A stretch of DNA of 64,000 bases from Megachile rotundata (lineage: Eukaryota; Arthropoda; Insecta; Hymenoptera; Megachilidae). The notes under the pieces were generated by a model. The model was not told the DNA's origin and ran no database searches. It worked only from the letters and a program-made list of their open reading frames with translations. This document shows positions 13,360 to 26,759 of the stretch, piece after piece. How positions within the stretch are numbered: position 1 is the stretch's first letter; each line of letters starts with the position of its first letter. Both the position numbers and the translations under genes were made by a program. The stretch lies in assembly GCF_050947335.1 (NCBI RefSeq), contig NW_027473348.1:880501-944500 (forward strand), read 5' to 3'.

Positions 13360-13621
13360 GTGCGACTGTGATTGTGTGATCGTGATTGTGTGATCGTGAT
13401 TGTGTGATCGCGATTGTGTGATCGTGATTGTGTGATTGTGTTATTGTGATTGTGTGATCCTGATTGTGTGATTGTGATTGTGTGATCGTGACTGTGTGAT
13501 CGTGATTGTGTGATCGTGATTGTGGGATTGTGACTGTGTGATTGTGTGATCGTGATTGTGATTCTGTGATTGTGATTATGTGATGGTGATTGTGATTGTG
13601 TGATTGTGATTGTGTGATCGT

Positions 13622-14153
13622 GATTGTGCGATCGTGATTGTGCGATCGTGATTGTGCGATCGTGATTGTGCGATCGTGATTGTGAGATCGTGATTGTGCG
13701 ATCGTGATTGTGCGATCGTGATTGTGCGATCGTGATTGTGCGATCGTGATTGTGCGATCGTGATTGTGCGATCGTGATTGTGCGATCGTGATTGTGCGAT
13801 CGTGATTGGGCGATCGTGATTGCGCGATCGTGATTGCGCGACCGTGATTGCGCGATTGTGATTGCGCGATTGTGATTGCGGGATTGAGATTGCGTGATTG
13901 TGGTTGCGTGATTGTGATTGCGTGATTGTGATTGCGTGATTGTGATTGCGTGATTGTGATTGCGTGATTGTGATTGCGTGATTGTGATTGCGTGATTGTG
14001 ATTGCGTGATTGTGATTGCGTGATTGTGATTGCGTGATTGTGATTGCGTGATTGTGATTGCGTGATTGTGATTGCGTGATTGTGATTGCGTGATTGTGAT
14101 TGCGTGATTGTGATTGCGTGATTGTGATTGCGTGATTGTGATTGCGTGATTGT
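13622..14153 (+). repeat. D(13)-E-C-B(19) module
   Basis: D units from 13628 to 13796 with GAG in the fifth (13684), one E unit, two C units, two A-like units, the GCGGGATTGAG boundary, and 19 B units (13892-14144). Same counts as 4121-4652. Confidence 0.92.
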
Positions 14154-14584
14154 GATTGTGTGATTGTGATTGTGCGATCGTGATTGTGTGATCGTGATTG
14201 TGTGATCGCAATTGTGGGATTGTGACTTTGTGATTGTGTGATTGTGATTGTGATTGTGGCAGTGTGATTGTGTGATTGTGGTTGTGTGATTGTGATTGTG
14301 TGACTGTGATTGTGTGATTGTGATTGTGGGATTGTGATTGTGTGATTGTGTGATCGTGATTGTGTGATAGTGATTGTGTGATCGTGATTGTGTGATCGTG
14401 ATTGTGTGATCGTGATTGTGTGATCGTGATTGTGTGATTGTGTTATTGTGATTGTGTGATTCTGATTGTGTGATTGTGATTGTGTGATCGTGACTGTGTG
14501 ATCGTGATTGTGTGATCGTGATTGTGGGATTGTGACTGTGTGATTGTGTGATCGTGATTGTGATTGTGTTATTGTGATTGTGTG

Positions 14585-14650
14585 ATTGTGATTGCGCGAT
14601 CGTGATTGCGTGATTGTGATTGCGTGATTGTGATTGTGCGATCGTGATTG
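14585..14650 (+). repeat. Remnant of the second C/B module
   Basis: A single GCGCGATCG unit, two GCGTG units and two GTGCGATCG units sit where H1 and H4 have a full second module. It reads as a nearly complete deletion of that module. Confidence 0.75.
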
Positions 14651-16826
14651 TGCGATCGTGATTGTGTGATCGCAATTGTGGGATTGTGACTTTGTGATTG
14701 TGTGATTGTGATTGTGATTGTGGCAGTGTGATTGTGTGATTGTGGTTGTGTGATTGTGATTGTGTGACTGTGATTGTGTGATTGTGATTGTGGGATTGTG
14801 ATTGTGTGATTGTGTGATTGTGTGATCGTGATTGCGTGATAGTGATTGTGTGATCGTGATTGTGTGATCGTGATTGTGTGATCGTGATTGTGTGATCGTG
14901 ATTGTGTGATTGTGTTATTGTGATTGTGTGATTCTGATTGTGTGATTGTGATTGTGTGATCGTGACTGTGTGATCGTGATTGTGTGATCGTGATTGTGGG
15001 ATTGTGACTGTGTGATTGTGTGATCGTGATTGTGATTGTGTTATTGTGATTGTGTGATTGTGATTGCGTGATTGTGATTGTGCGATCGTGACTGTGTGAT
15101 CGTGATTGTGTGATCGTGATTGTGCGATTGTGATTGTGATTGTGACTGTGTGACTGTGTGATTGTGATTGTGTGATCGTGATTGTGTGGTCGGGATTGTG
15201 TGATTGTGTGATTGTGATTGTGTGATTGTGATTGTGTGATTGTGATTGTGTGATTGTTATTGTGTGATTGTGATTGTGTGATTGTGATTGTGTGATTGTG
15301 ATTGTGTGATTGTGATTGTGTGATTGTGATTGTGATTGTGATTGTGTGACTGTGATTGTGTGACTGTGATTGTGTGACTGTGATTTTGTGACTGTGATTG
15401 TGGGATTGTGACTGTGTGATCGTGATTGTGTGATCGTGATTGTGGGATTGTGATTATGGGATTGTGACTGTGTGATTGAGTGATTGTGATTGTGTGATCG
15501 TGATTGTGTGATCGTGATTGTGCGATCGCGATTGTGTGATCGTGATTGTGTGATCGTGATTGTGGGATTGTGATTGCGTGATTGTACTGTGATTGCGTGA
15601 TTGTGATTGCGTGATTGTAATTGCGTGATTGTGGTTGCGTGATTGTGATTACGTGATGGTGATTGTGTGATGGTGATTGTGTGATTGTGATTGTGATTGT
15701 GATTGTGCGATTGTGATTGTGCGATTGTGTTTGTGATTGTGATTGTGATTGTGATTGTGTGATTGTGTGATAGTGACTGTGTGATCGTGATTGTGTGATC
15801 GTGATTGTGTTTGTGATTGTGTGATTGTGACTGCGGGATTGTGATTGTGTGTTGGTGGTTGTGTGGTCGTGATTGTGTGGTTGTGATTGTGTGATTGTGA
15901 TTGTGTGATCGTGATTGTGTGATCGTGATTGTGGGTTTGTGACTATATGATTGTGTGATTGTGATTGTGTGATTGTGATTGTGTGATTGTGATTGTGTGA
16001 TCGCAATTGTGGGATTGTGACTTTGTGATTGTGTGATTGTGATTGTGATTGTGGCAGTGTGATTGTGTGATTGTGGTTGTGTGATTGTGATTGTGTGACT
16101 GTGATTGTGTGATTGTGATTATGGGATTGTGACTGTGTGATTGAGTGATTGTGATTGTGTGATTGTGATTGTGTGACTGTGATTGTGTGATTGTGATTGT
16201 GGGATTGTGATTGTGATTGTGTGATTGTGATTGTGTGAGTGGGACTGTGTGATTGTGATTGTGATTGTGTGATTGTGATTGTGTGATCGTGATTGTGTGA
16301 TCGTCATTGTGTGATTGTGATTGTGTGATTGTGTGATTGTGATTGTGTTATTGTGATTTTGTGATTGTGATTGTGTGACTGTGATTGTGTGACTGTGATT
16401 GTGTGATTGTGATTGTGTCATTGTGATTGTGTGATTGTGTGATTGTGACTCTGTGACTGGGATTGTGATATTGTGATTGTGTGATTCTGATTGTGTGGTT
16501 GTGATTGTGTGATCGTGACTGTGTGATCGTAATTGTGTGATCGTGATTGTGGGATTGTGACTGTGTGATCGTGATTTTGTGATCGTGATTGTGCGTTTGT
16601 GACTGTGTGTTTGTGTGATTGTGATTGTGTGATTGTGATTGTGATTGTGTGACTATGTGATTGTGATTGTGTGATCGTGATTGTGTGGTCGTGATTGTGT
16701 GATTGTGCTATTGTGATTGTGCTATTGTGATTGTGTGATTGTGATTGTGTGATTGTGATTGTGTGATTGTGATTGTGTGATTGTGATTGTGTGATTGTGA
16801 TTGTGTGATTGTGATTGTGTGATTGT

Positions 16827-16890
16827 GATTGTGTGATTGTGTGATTGTGTGATTGTGTGATTGTGTGATTGTGTGATTGTGTGATTGTGT
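16827..16890 (+). repeat. Octamer tract, 8 units
   Basis: Perfect 8-bp period in H4. Confidence 0.92.
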
Positions 16891-17492
16891 GATTGTGATT
16901 GTGTGATTGTGATTGTGTGATTGTGATTGTGTGACTGTGATTGTGTGATTGTGATTGTGTGATTGTGATTGTGTGATTGTGATTGTGTGATTGTGATTGT
17001 GTGATCGTGACTGTGTGATCGTGACTGTGTGGTCGTGTGTGTGTGATCGTGATTGTGGGTTTGTGACTGTGTGATTGTGTGATTGTGATTGTGTGACTGT
17101 GATTGTGTGACTGTGATTGTGGGAGTGTGACTGTGTGATCGTGATTGTGTGATCGTGATTGTGGGATTGTGATTGTGGGATTGTGACTGTGTGATGGTGT
17201 GATTGCGATGGTGTGATTGTGATTGTGTGATCGTGATTGTGGGATCGTGATTCTGTGATCGTGATTGTGTGATCGTGATTGTGTGATCGCGATTGTGTGA
17301 TCGTGATTGTGTCGCCGTGATTGTGTGGTCGTGATTGTGCGATCGTATTTGTGTGATCGTGATTGTGATTTTGGTTGTGTGATTGTGATTGTGTGACTGT
17401 GATTGTGTGATCGTGATTGTGCGATCGTGATTGTGTGATCGTGATTGTGTGATCGTGATTGTGTGATCGTGAATGTGTGATCGTGATTGTGT

Positions 17493-17692
17493 GATTGCGC
17501 GATTGTGATTGCGCGATTGTGATTGCGCGATTGTGATTGCGCGATTGGGATTGCGCGATTGTGATTGCGCGATTGTGATTGCGCGATTGTGATTGCGCGA
17601 TTGTGATTGCGCGATTGTGATTGCGCGATTGTGATTGCGCGATTGTGATTGCGCGATTGTGATTGCGCGATTGTGATTGCGCGATTGTGATT
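17493..17692 (+). repeat. A block, 14 units
   Basis: GCGC every 14 bp from 17497 to 17679, with one GATTGGGATTG unit near 17545. Ends in GTGCGACTG as in H3. Confidence 0.92.
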
Positions 17693-17954
17693 GTGCGACT
17701 GTGATTGTGTGATCGTGATTGTGTGATCGTGATTGTGTGATCGCGATTGTGTGATCGTGATTGTGTGATTGTGTTATTGTGATTGTGTGATCCTGATTGT
17801 GTGATTGTGATTGTGTGATCGTGACTGTGTGATCGTGATTGTGTGATCGTGATTGTGGGATTGTGACTGTGTGATTGTGTGATCGTGATTGTGATTCTGT
17901 GATTGTGATTATGTGATGGTGATTGTGATTGTGTGATTGTGATTGTGTGATCGT

Positions 17955-18500
17955 GATTGTGCGATCGTGATTGTGCGATCGTGATTGTGCGATCGTGATT
18001 GTGCGATCGTGATTGTGAGATCGTGATTGTGCGATCGTGATTGTGCGATCGTGATTGTGCGATCGTGATTGTGCGATCGTGATTGTGCGATCGTGATTGT
18101 GCGATCGTGATTGTGCGATCGTGATTGTGCGATCGTGATTGGGCGATCGTGATTGCGCGATCGTGATTGCGCGACCGTGATTGCGCGATTGTGATTGCGC
18201 GATTGTGATTGCGGGATTGAGATTGCGTGATTGTGGTTGCGTGATTGTGATTGCGTGATTGTGATTGCGTGATTGTGATTGCGTGATTGTGATTGCGTGA
18301 TTGTGATTGCGTGATTGTGATTGCGTGATTGTGATTGCGTGATTGTGATTGCGTGATTGTGATTGCGTGATTGTGATTGCGTGATTGTGATTGCGTGATT
18401 GTGATTGCGTGATTGTGATTGCGTGATTGTGATTGCGTGATTGTGATTGCGTGATTGTGATTGCGTGATTGTGATTGCGTGATTGTGATTGCGTGATTGT
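17955..18500 (+). repeat. D(13)-E-C-B(20) module
   Basis: D units 17961-18129 with GAG in the fifth (18017), one E unit, two C units, two A-like units, boundary, and 20 B units (18225-18491). Confidence 0.92.
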
Positions 18501-19432
18501 GATTGTGTGATTGTGATTGTGCGATCGTGATTGTGTGATCGTGATTGTGTGATCGCAATTGTGGGATTGTGACTTTGTGATTGTGTGATTGTGATTGTGA
18601 TTGTGGCAGTGTGATTGTGTGATTGTGGTTGTGTGATTGTGATTGTGTGACTGTGATTGTGTGATTGTGATTGTGGGATTGTGATTGTGTGATTGTGTGA
18701 TCGTGATTGTGTGATAGTGATTGTGTGATCGTGATTGTGTGATCGTGATTGTGTGATCGTGATTGTGTGATCGTGATTGTGTGATTGTGTTATTGTGATT
18801 GTGTGATTCTGATTGTGTGATTGTGATTGTGTGATCGTGACTGTGTGATCGTGATTGTGTGATCGTGATTGTGGGATTGTGACTGTGTGATTGTGTGATC
18901 GTGATTGTGATTGTGTTATTGTGATTGTGTGATTGTGATTGCGTGATTGTGATTGTGCGATCGTGACTGTGTGATCGTGATTGTGTGATCGTGATTGTGC
19001 GATTGTGATTGTGATTGTGACTGTGTGACTGTGTGATTGTGATTGTGTGATCGTGATTGTGTGGTCGGGATTGTGTGATTGTGTGATTGTGATTGTGTGA
19101 TTGTGATTGTGTGATTGTGATTGTGTGATTGTGATTGTGTGATTGTGATTGTGTGATTGTGATTGTGTGATTGTGATTGTGTGATTGTGATTGTGTGATT
19201 GTGATTGTGTGATTGTGATTGTGTGATTGTGATTGTGATTGTGATTGTGTGACTGTGATTGTGTGACTGTGATTGTGTGACTGTGATTGTGTGACTGTGA
19301 TTTTGTGACTGTGATTGTGGGATTGTGACTGTGTGATCGTGATTGTGTGATCGTGATTGTGGTATTGTGATTATGGGATTGTGACTGTGTGATTGAGTGA
19401 TTGTGATTGTGTGATCGTGATTGTGTGATCGT

Positions 19433-19784
19433 GATTGTGCGATCGTGATTGTGCGATCGTGATTGTGCGATCGTGATTGGGCGATCGTGATTGGGCGATC
19501 GTGATTGGGCGATCGTGATTGCGCGATCGTGATTGCGCGATCGTGATTGCGCGATCGTGATTGCGCGATCGTGATTGCGCGATCGTGATTGCGCGATCGT
19601 GATTGCGCGATCGTGATTGCGCGACCGTGATTGCGCGATCGTGATTGCGCGATCGTGATTGCGCGATCGTGATTGCGCGATCGTGATTGCGCGATCGTGA
19701 TTGCGCGATCGTGATTGCGCGATCGTGATTGCGCGATCGTGATTGCGTGATTTTGATTGCGTGATTGTGATTGCGTGATTGTGA
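19433..19784 (+). repeat. D(3)-E(3)-C(16)-B(3) module
   Basis: Three D units (from 19439), three GGGC units, then 16 C units (19521-19731) with one GACCG. There is no GCGGGATTGAG boundary; only three B-like units follow, the first with GATTTTG. The expansion here is in C rather than in B. Confidence 0.91.
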
Positions 19785-21935
19785 TTGTGCGATCGTGATT
19801 GTGCGATCGTGATTGTGTGATCGCAATTGTGGGATTGTGACTTTGTGATTGTGTGATTGTGATTGTGATTGTGGCAGTGTGATTGTGTGATTGTGGTTGT
19901 GTGATTGTGATTGTGTGACTGTGATTGTGTGATTGTGATTGTGGGATTGTGATTGTGTGATTGTGTGATTGTGTGATCGTGATTGTGTGATAGTGATTGT
20001 GTGATTGTGTTATTGTGATTGTGTGATTCTGATTGTGTGATTGTGATTGTGTGATCGTGACTGTGTGATCGTGATTGTGTGATCGTGATTGTGGGATTGT
20101 GACTGTGTGATTGTGTGATCGTGATTGTGATTGTGTTATTGTGATTGTGTGATTGTGATTGCGTGATTGTGATTGTGCGATCGTGACTGTGTGATCGTGA
20201 TTGTGTGATCGTGATTGTGCGATTGTGATTGTGATTGTGACTGTGTGACTGTGTGATTGTGATTGTGTGATCGTGATTGTGTGGTCGGGATTGTGTGATT
20301 GTGTGATTGTGATTGTGTGATTGTGATTGTGTGATTGTGATTGTGTGATTGTGATTGTGTGATTGTGATTGTGTGATTGTGATTGTGTGATTGTGATTGT
20401 GTGATTGTGATTGTGTGATTGTGATTGTGTGATTGTGATTGTGATTGTGATTGTGTGACTGTGATTGTGTGACTGTGATTGTGTGACTGTGATTTTGTGA
20501 CTGTGATTGTGGGATTGTGACTGTGTGATCGTGATTGTGTGATCGTGATTGTGGGATTGTGATTATGGGATTGTGACTGTGTGATTGAGTGATTGTGATT
20601 GTGTGATCGTGATTGTGTGATCGTGATTGTGCGATCGCGATTGTGTGATCGTGATTGTGTGATCGTGATTGTGGGATTGTGATTGCGTGATTGTACTGTG
20701 ATTGCGTGATTGTGATTGCGTGATTGTAATTGCGTGATTGTGGTTGCGTGATTGTGATTACGTGATGGTGATTGTGTGATGGTGATTGTGTGATTGTGAT
20801 TGTGATTGTGATTGTGCGATTGTGATTGTGCGATTGTGTTTGTGATTGTGATTGTGATTGTGATTGTGTGATTGTGTGATAGTGACTGTGTGATCGTGAT
20901 TGTGTGATCGTGATTGTGTTTGTGATTGTGTGATTGTGACTGCGGGATTGTGATTGTGTGTTGGTGGTTGTGTGGTCGTGATTGTGTGGTTGTGATTGTG
21001 TGATTGTGATTGTGTGATCGTGATTGTGTGATCGTGATTGTGGGTTTGTGACTATATGATTGTGTGATTGTGATTGTGTGATTGTGATTGTGTGATTGTG
21101 ATTGTGTGATCGCAATTGTGGGATTGTGACTTTGTGATTGTGTGATTGTGATTGTGATTGTGGCAGTGTGATTGTGTGATTGTGGTTGTGTGATTGTGAT
21201 TGTGTGACTGTGATTGTGTGATTGTGATTATGGGATTGTGACTGTGTGATTGAGTGATTGTGATTGTGTGATTGTGATTGTGTGACTGTGATTGTGTGAT
21301 TGTGATTGTGGGATTGTGATTGTGATTGTGTGATAGTGATTGTGTGAGTGGGACTGTGTGATTGTGATTGTGATTGTGTGATTGTGATTGTGTGATCGTG
21401 ATTGTGTGATCGTCATTGTGTGATTGTGATTGTGTGATTGTGTGATTGTGATTGTGTTATTGTGATTTTGTGATTGTGATTGTGTGACTGTGATTGTGTG
21501 ACTGTGATTGTGTGATTGTGATTGTGTCATTGTGATTGTGTGATTGTGTGATTGTGACTCTGTGACTGTGATTGTGATATTGTGATTGTGTGATTCTGAT
21601 TGTGTGGTTGTGATTGTGTGATCGTGACTGTGTGATCGTAATTGTGTGATCGTGATTGTGGGATTGTGACTGTGTGATCGTGATTTTGTGATCGTGATTG
21701 TGCGTTTGTGACTGTGTGTTTGTGTGATTGTGATTGTGTGATTGTGATTGTGATTGTGTGACTATGTGATTGTGATTGTGTGATCGTGATTGTGTGGTCG
21801 TGATTGTGTGATTGTGCTATTGTGATTGTGCTATTGTGATTGTGTGATTGTGATTGTGTGATTGTGATTGTGTGATTGTGATTGTGTGATTGTGATTGTG
21901 TGATTGTGATTGTGTGATTGTGATTGTGTGATTGT

Positions 21936-21975
21936 GATTGTGTGATTGTGTGATTGTGTGATTGTGTGATTGTGT
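21936..21975 (+). repeat. Octamer tract, 5 units (shortest)
   Basis: Perfect 8-bp period in H5. The F units after it are also fewer than elsewhere, and the usual GTGTGACTG between them is absent. Confidence 0.91.
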
Positions 21976-22507
21976 GATTGTGATTGTGTGATTGTGATTG
22001 TGTGATTGTGATTGTGTGATCGTGACTGTGTGATCGTGACTGTGTGGTCGTGTGTGTGTGATCGTGATTGTGGGTTTGTGACTGTGTGATTGTGTGATTG
22101 TGATTGTGTGACTGTGATTGTGTGACTGTGATTGTGGGAGTGTGACTGTGTGATCGTGATTGTGTGATCGTGATTGTGGGATTGTGATTGTGGGATTGTG
22201 ACTGTGTGATGGTGTGATTGCGATGGTGTGATTGTGATTGTGTGATCGTGATTGTGGGATCGTGATTCTGTGATCGTGATTGTGTGATCGTGATTGTGTG
22301 ATCGCGATTGTGTGATCGTGATTGTGTCGCCGTGATTGTGTGGTCGTGATTGTGCGATCGTATTTGTGTGATCGTGATTGTGATTTTGGTTGTGTGATTG
22401 TGATTGTGTGACTGTGATTGTGTGATCGTGATTGTGCGATCGTGATTGTGTGATCGTGATTGTGTGATCGTGATTGTGTGATCGTGAATGTGTGATCGTG
22501 ATTGTGT

Positions 22508-22729
22508 GATTGCGCGATTGTGATTGCGCGATTGTGATTGCGCGATTGTGATTGCGCGATTGTGATTGCGCGATTGTGATTGCGCGATTGTGATTGCGCG
22601 ATTGTGATTGCGCGATTGTGATTGCGCGATTGTGATTGCGCGATTGTGATTGCGCGATTGTGATTGCGCGATTGTGATTGCGCGATTGTGATTGCGCGAT
22701 TGTGATTGCGCGATTGTGATTGCGCGACT
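22508..22729 (+). repeat. A block, 16 units
   Basis: GCGC every 14 bp from 22512 to 22722. Ends in GCGCGACTG. No GATTTT unit. Confidence 0.92.
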
Positions 22730-22983
22730 GTGATTGTGTGATCGTGATTGTGTGATCGTGATTGTGTGATCGCGATTGTGTGATCGTGATTGTGTGATTG
22801 TGTTATTGTGATTGTGTGATCCTGATTGTGTGATTGTGATTGTGTGATCGTGACTGTGTGATCGTGATTGTGTGATCGTGATTGTGGGATTGTGACTGTG
22901 TGATTGTGTGATCGTGATTGTGATTCTGTGATTGTGATTATGTGATGGTGATTGTGATTGTGTGATTGTGATTGTGTGATCGT

Positions 22984-23529
22984 GATTGTGCGATCGTGAT
23001 TGTGCGATCGTGATTGTGCGATCGTGATTGTGCGATCGTGATTGTGAGATCGTGATTGTGCGATCGTGATTGTGCGATCGTGATTGTGCGATCGTGATTG
23101 TGCGATCGTGATTGTGCGATCGTGATTGTGCGATCGTGATTGTGCGATCGTGATTGTGCGATCGTGATTGGGCGATCGTGATTGCGCGATCGTGATTGCG
23201 CGATCGTGATTGCGCGACCGTGATTGCGCGATTGTGATTGCGCGATTGTGATTGCGGGATTGAGATTGCGTGATTGTGGTTGCGTGATTGTGATTGCGTG
23301 ATTGTGATTGCGTGATTGTGATTGCGTGATTGTGATTGCGTGATTGTGATTGCGTGATTGTGATTGCGTGATTGTGATTGCGTGATTGTGATTGCGTGAT
23401 TGTGATTGCGTGATTGTGATTGCGTGATTGTGATTGCGTGATTGTGATTGCGTGATTGTGATTGCGTGATTGTGATTGCGTGATTGTGATTGCGTGATTG
23501 TGATTGCGTGATTGTGATTGCGTGATTGT
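22984..23529 (+). repeat. D(13)-E-C-B(19) module
   Basis: D units 22990-23158 with GAG in the fifth (23046), one E unit, three C units (one more than in H3 and H4), two A-like units, boundary, and 19 B units (23268-23520). Confidence 0.92.
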
Positions 23530-24447
23530 GATTGTGTGATTGTGATTGTGCGATCGTGATTGTGTGATCGTGATTGTGTGATCGCAATTGTGGGATTGTG
23601 ACTTTGTGATTGTGTGATTGTGATTGTGATTGTGGCAGTGTGATTGTGTGATTGTGGTTGTGTGATTGTGATTGTGTGACTGTGATTGTGTGATTGTGAT
23701 TGTGGGATTGTGATTGTGTGATTGTGTGATCGTGATTGTGTGATAGTGATTGTGTGATCGTGATTGTGTGATCGTGATTGTGTGATCGTGATTGTGTGAT
23801 CGTGATTGTGTGATTGTGTTATTGTGATTGTGTGATTCTGATTGTGTGATTGTGATTGTGTGATCGTGACTGTGTGATCGTGATTGTGTGATCGTGATTG
23901 TGGGATTGTGACTGTGTGATTGTGTGATCGTGATTGTGATTGTGTTATTGTGATTGTGTGATTGTGATTGCGTGATTGTGATTGTGCGATCGTGACTGTG
24001 TGATCGTGATTGTGTGATCGTGATTGTGCGATTGTGATTGTGATTGTGACTGTGTGACTGTGTGATTGTGATTGTGTGATCGTGATTGTGTGGTCGGGAT
24101 TGTGTGATTGTGTGATTGTGATTGTGTGATTGTGATTGTGTGATTGTGATTGTGTGATTGTGATTGTGTGATTGTGATTGTGTGATTGTGATTGTGTGAT
24201 TGTGATTGTGTGATTGTGATTGTGTGATTGTGATTGTGTGATTGTGATTGTGATTGTGATTGTGTGACTGTGATTGTGTGACTGTGATTGTGTGACTGTG
24301 ATTGTGTGACTGTGATTTTGTGACTGTGATTGTGGGATTGTGACTGTGTGATCGTGATTGTGTGATCGTGATTGTGGTATTGTGATTATGGGATTGTGAC
24401 TGTGTGATTGAGTGATTGTGTTTGTGTGATCGTGATTGTGTGATCGT

Positions 24448-24645
24448 GATTGTGCGATCGTGATTGTGCGATCGTGATTGTGCGATCGTGATTGCGCGAT
24501 CGTGATTGCGCGACCGTGATTGCGCGATCGTGATTGCGCGATCGTGATTGCGCGATCGTGATTGCGCGATCGTGATTGCGCGATCGTGATTGCGCGATCG
24601 TGATTGCGTGATTTTGATTGCGTGATTGTGATTGCGTGATTGTGA
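24448..24645 (+). repeat. D(3)-C(8)-B(3) module
   Basis: Three D units, no E unit, eight C units (24494-24592) with GACCG in the second, then three B-like units starting with GATTTTG. This is a contracted form of 19433-19784. Confidence 0.9.
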
Positions 24646-25825
24646 TTGTGCGATCGTGATTGTGCGATCGTGATTGTGTGATCGCAATTGTGGGATTGTG
24701 ACTTTGTGATTGTGTGATTGTGATTGTGATTGTGGCAGTGTGATTGTGTGATTGTGGTTGTGTGATTGTGATTGTGTGACTGTGATTGTGTGATTGTGAT
24801 TGTGGGATTGTGATTGTGTGATTGTGTGATTGTGTGATCGTGATTGTGTGATAGTGATTGTGTGATCGTGATTGTGTGATCGTGATTGTGTGATCGTGAT
24901 TGTGTGATCGTGATTGTGTGATTGTGATTGTGGGTTTGTGACTATATGATTGTGTGATTGTGATTGTGTGATTGTGATTGTGTGATTGTGATTGTGTGAT
25001 CGCAATTGTGGGATTGTGACTTTGTGATTGTGTGATTGTGATTGTGATTGTGGCAGTGTGATTGTGTGATTGTGGTTGTGTGATTGTGATTGTGTGACTG
25101 TGATTGTGTGATTGTGATTATGGGATTGTGACTGTGTGATTGAGTGATTGTGATTGTGTGATTGTGATTGTGTGACTGTGATTGTGTGATTGTGATTGTG
25201 GGATTGTGATTGTGATTGTGTGATTGTGATTGTGTGAGTGGGACTGTGTGATTGTGATTGTGATTGTGTGATTGTGATTGTGTGATCGTGATTGTGTGAT
25301 CGTCATTGTGTGATTGTGATTGTGTGATTGTGTGATTGTGATTGTGTTATTGTGATTTTGTGATTGTGATTGTGTGACTGTGATTGTGTGACTGTGATTG
25401 TGTGATTGTGATTGTGTCATTGTGATTGTGTGATTGTGTGATTGTGACTCTGTGACTGTGATTGTGATATTGTGATTGTGTGATTCTGATTGTGTGGTTG
25501 TGATTGTGTGATCGTGACTGTGTGATCGTAATTGTGTGATCGTGATTGTGGGATTGTGACTGTGTGATCGTGATTTTGTGATCGTGATTGTGCGTTTGTG
25601 ACTGTGTGTTTGTGTGATTGTGATTGTGTGATTGTGATTGTGATTGTGTGACTATGTGATTGTGATTGTGTGATCGTGATTGTGTGGTCGTGATTGTGTG
25701 ATTGTGCTATTGTGATTGTGCTATTGTGATTGTGTGATTGTGATTGTGTGATTGTGATTGTGTGATTGTGATTGTGTGATTGTGATTGTGTGATTGTGAT
25801 TGTGTGATTGTGATTGTGTGATTGT

Positions 25826-25921
25826 GATTGTGTGATTGTGTGATTGTGTGATTGTGTGATTGTGTGATTGTGTGATTGTGTGATTGTGTGATTGTGTGAT
25901 TGTGTGATTGTGTGATTGTGT
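25826..25921 (+). repeat. Octamer tract, 12 units
   Basis: Perfect 8-bp period in H6. Confidence 0.92.
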
Positions 25922-26523
25922 GATTGTGATTGTGTGATTGTGATTGTGTGATTGTGATTGTGTGACTGTGATTGTGTGATTGTGATTGTGTGATTGTGAT
26001 TGTGTGATTGTGATTGTGTGATTGTGATTGTGTGATCGTGACTGTGTGATCGTGACTGTGTGGTCGTGTGTGTGTGATCGTGATTGTGGGTTTGTGACTG
26101 TGTGATTGTGTGATTGTGATTGTGTGACTGTGATTGTGTGACTGTGATTGTGGGATTGTGACTGTGTGATCGTGATTGTGTGATCGTGATTGTGGGATTG
26201 TGATTGTGGGATTGTGACTGTGTGATGGTGTGATTGCGATGGTGTGATTGTGATTGTGTGATCGTGATTGTGGGATCGTGATTCTGTGATCGTGATTGTG
26301 TGATCGTGATTGTGTGATCGCGATTGTGTGATCGTGATTGTGTCGCCGTGATTGTGTGATCGTGATTGTGCGATCGTGTTTGTGTGATCGTGATTGTGAT
26401 TTTGGTTGTGTGATTGTGATTGTGTGACTGTCATTGTGTGATCGTGATTGTGCGATCGTGATTGTGTGATCGTGATTGTGTGATCGTGATTGTGTGATCG
26501 TGAATGTGTGATCGTGATTGTGT

Positions 26524-26719
26524 GATTGCGCGATTGTGATTGCGCGATTGTGATTGCGCGATTGTGATTGCGCGATTGTGATTGCGCGATTGTGATTGCG
26601 CGATTGTGATTGCGCGATTGTGATTGCGCGATTGTGATTGCGCGATTGTGATTGCGCGATTGTGATTGCGCGATTGTGATTGCGCGATTGTGATTGCGCG
26701 ATTGTGATTGCGCGATTGT
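26524..26719 (+). repeat. A block, 14 units
   Basis: GCGC every 14 bp from 26528 to 26710, with no GATTTT unit. Followed by I units, not by a D block. Confidence 0.92.
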
Positions 26720-26759
26720 GATTGTGTGACTGTGATTGTGTGATCGTGATTGTGTGATC

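Larger units (their letters stand above)
11151..15941 (+). repeat. Higher-order repeat copy H3 (4,791 bp)
   Basis: This is a type 1 copy with hexamer tract, octamer tract, A block, 13-unit D block, C block and B block, and a GGCAG boundary at 14258. The second D/E/C/B module is reduced to a remnant at about 14585-14650: one C-like unit, two B-like units and two D-like units. A second GGCAG follows at 14722. The tail is the common one. The ACTATATGATT of the next copy begins at 15942. Confidence 0.85.
15942..21050 (+). repeat. Higher-order repeat copy H4 (5,109 bp)
   Basis: About 70 bp after the marker the copy jumps to the CGCAATTGTGGG...GGCAG boundary (GGCAG at 16053), then resumes at GATTATGGG. 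This rearranged join is shared with H5 and H6. It then has the short GTGCGTTTGTG form in place of the hexamer tract, the octamer tract, A block, 13-unit D block, B block, GGCAG (18605), a second module with a 16-unit C block, GGCAG (19873) and the common tail. Confidence 0.85.
21051..24940 (+). repeat. Higher-order repeat copy H5 (3,890 bp)
   Basis: It starts with the same marker-to-CGCAATT join as H4 (GGCAG at 21162) and has the shortest octamer tract of the window. A, D, C and B blocks and GGCAG (23634) follow, then a second module with 8 C units and GGCAG (24734). The usual tail (GGTCGGG to TGTTGGTGG) is missing: the I units after GGCAG run straight into GTGGGTTTG and the next marker at 24941, a deletion of roughly 1 kb relative to H4. 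Confidence 0.85.

Noticed and set aside
17909..21115. 1,068-codon open frame on the - strand
   Set aside because: It crosses A, D and B blocks, the GGCAG boundary and an HOR tail without any change in character, and translates to a 14-residue repeat that the other two frames give as well. It starts and stops at chance CAT and TTA/CTA/TCA variants. It is a composition effect, not a gene.
21817..25005. 1,062-codon open frame on the - strand
   Set aside because: It overlaps another long open frame (21527-23587) on the same strand in a different frame with the same peptide repeat, which a real gene would not do.
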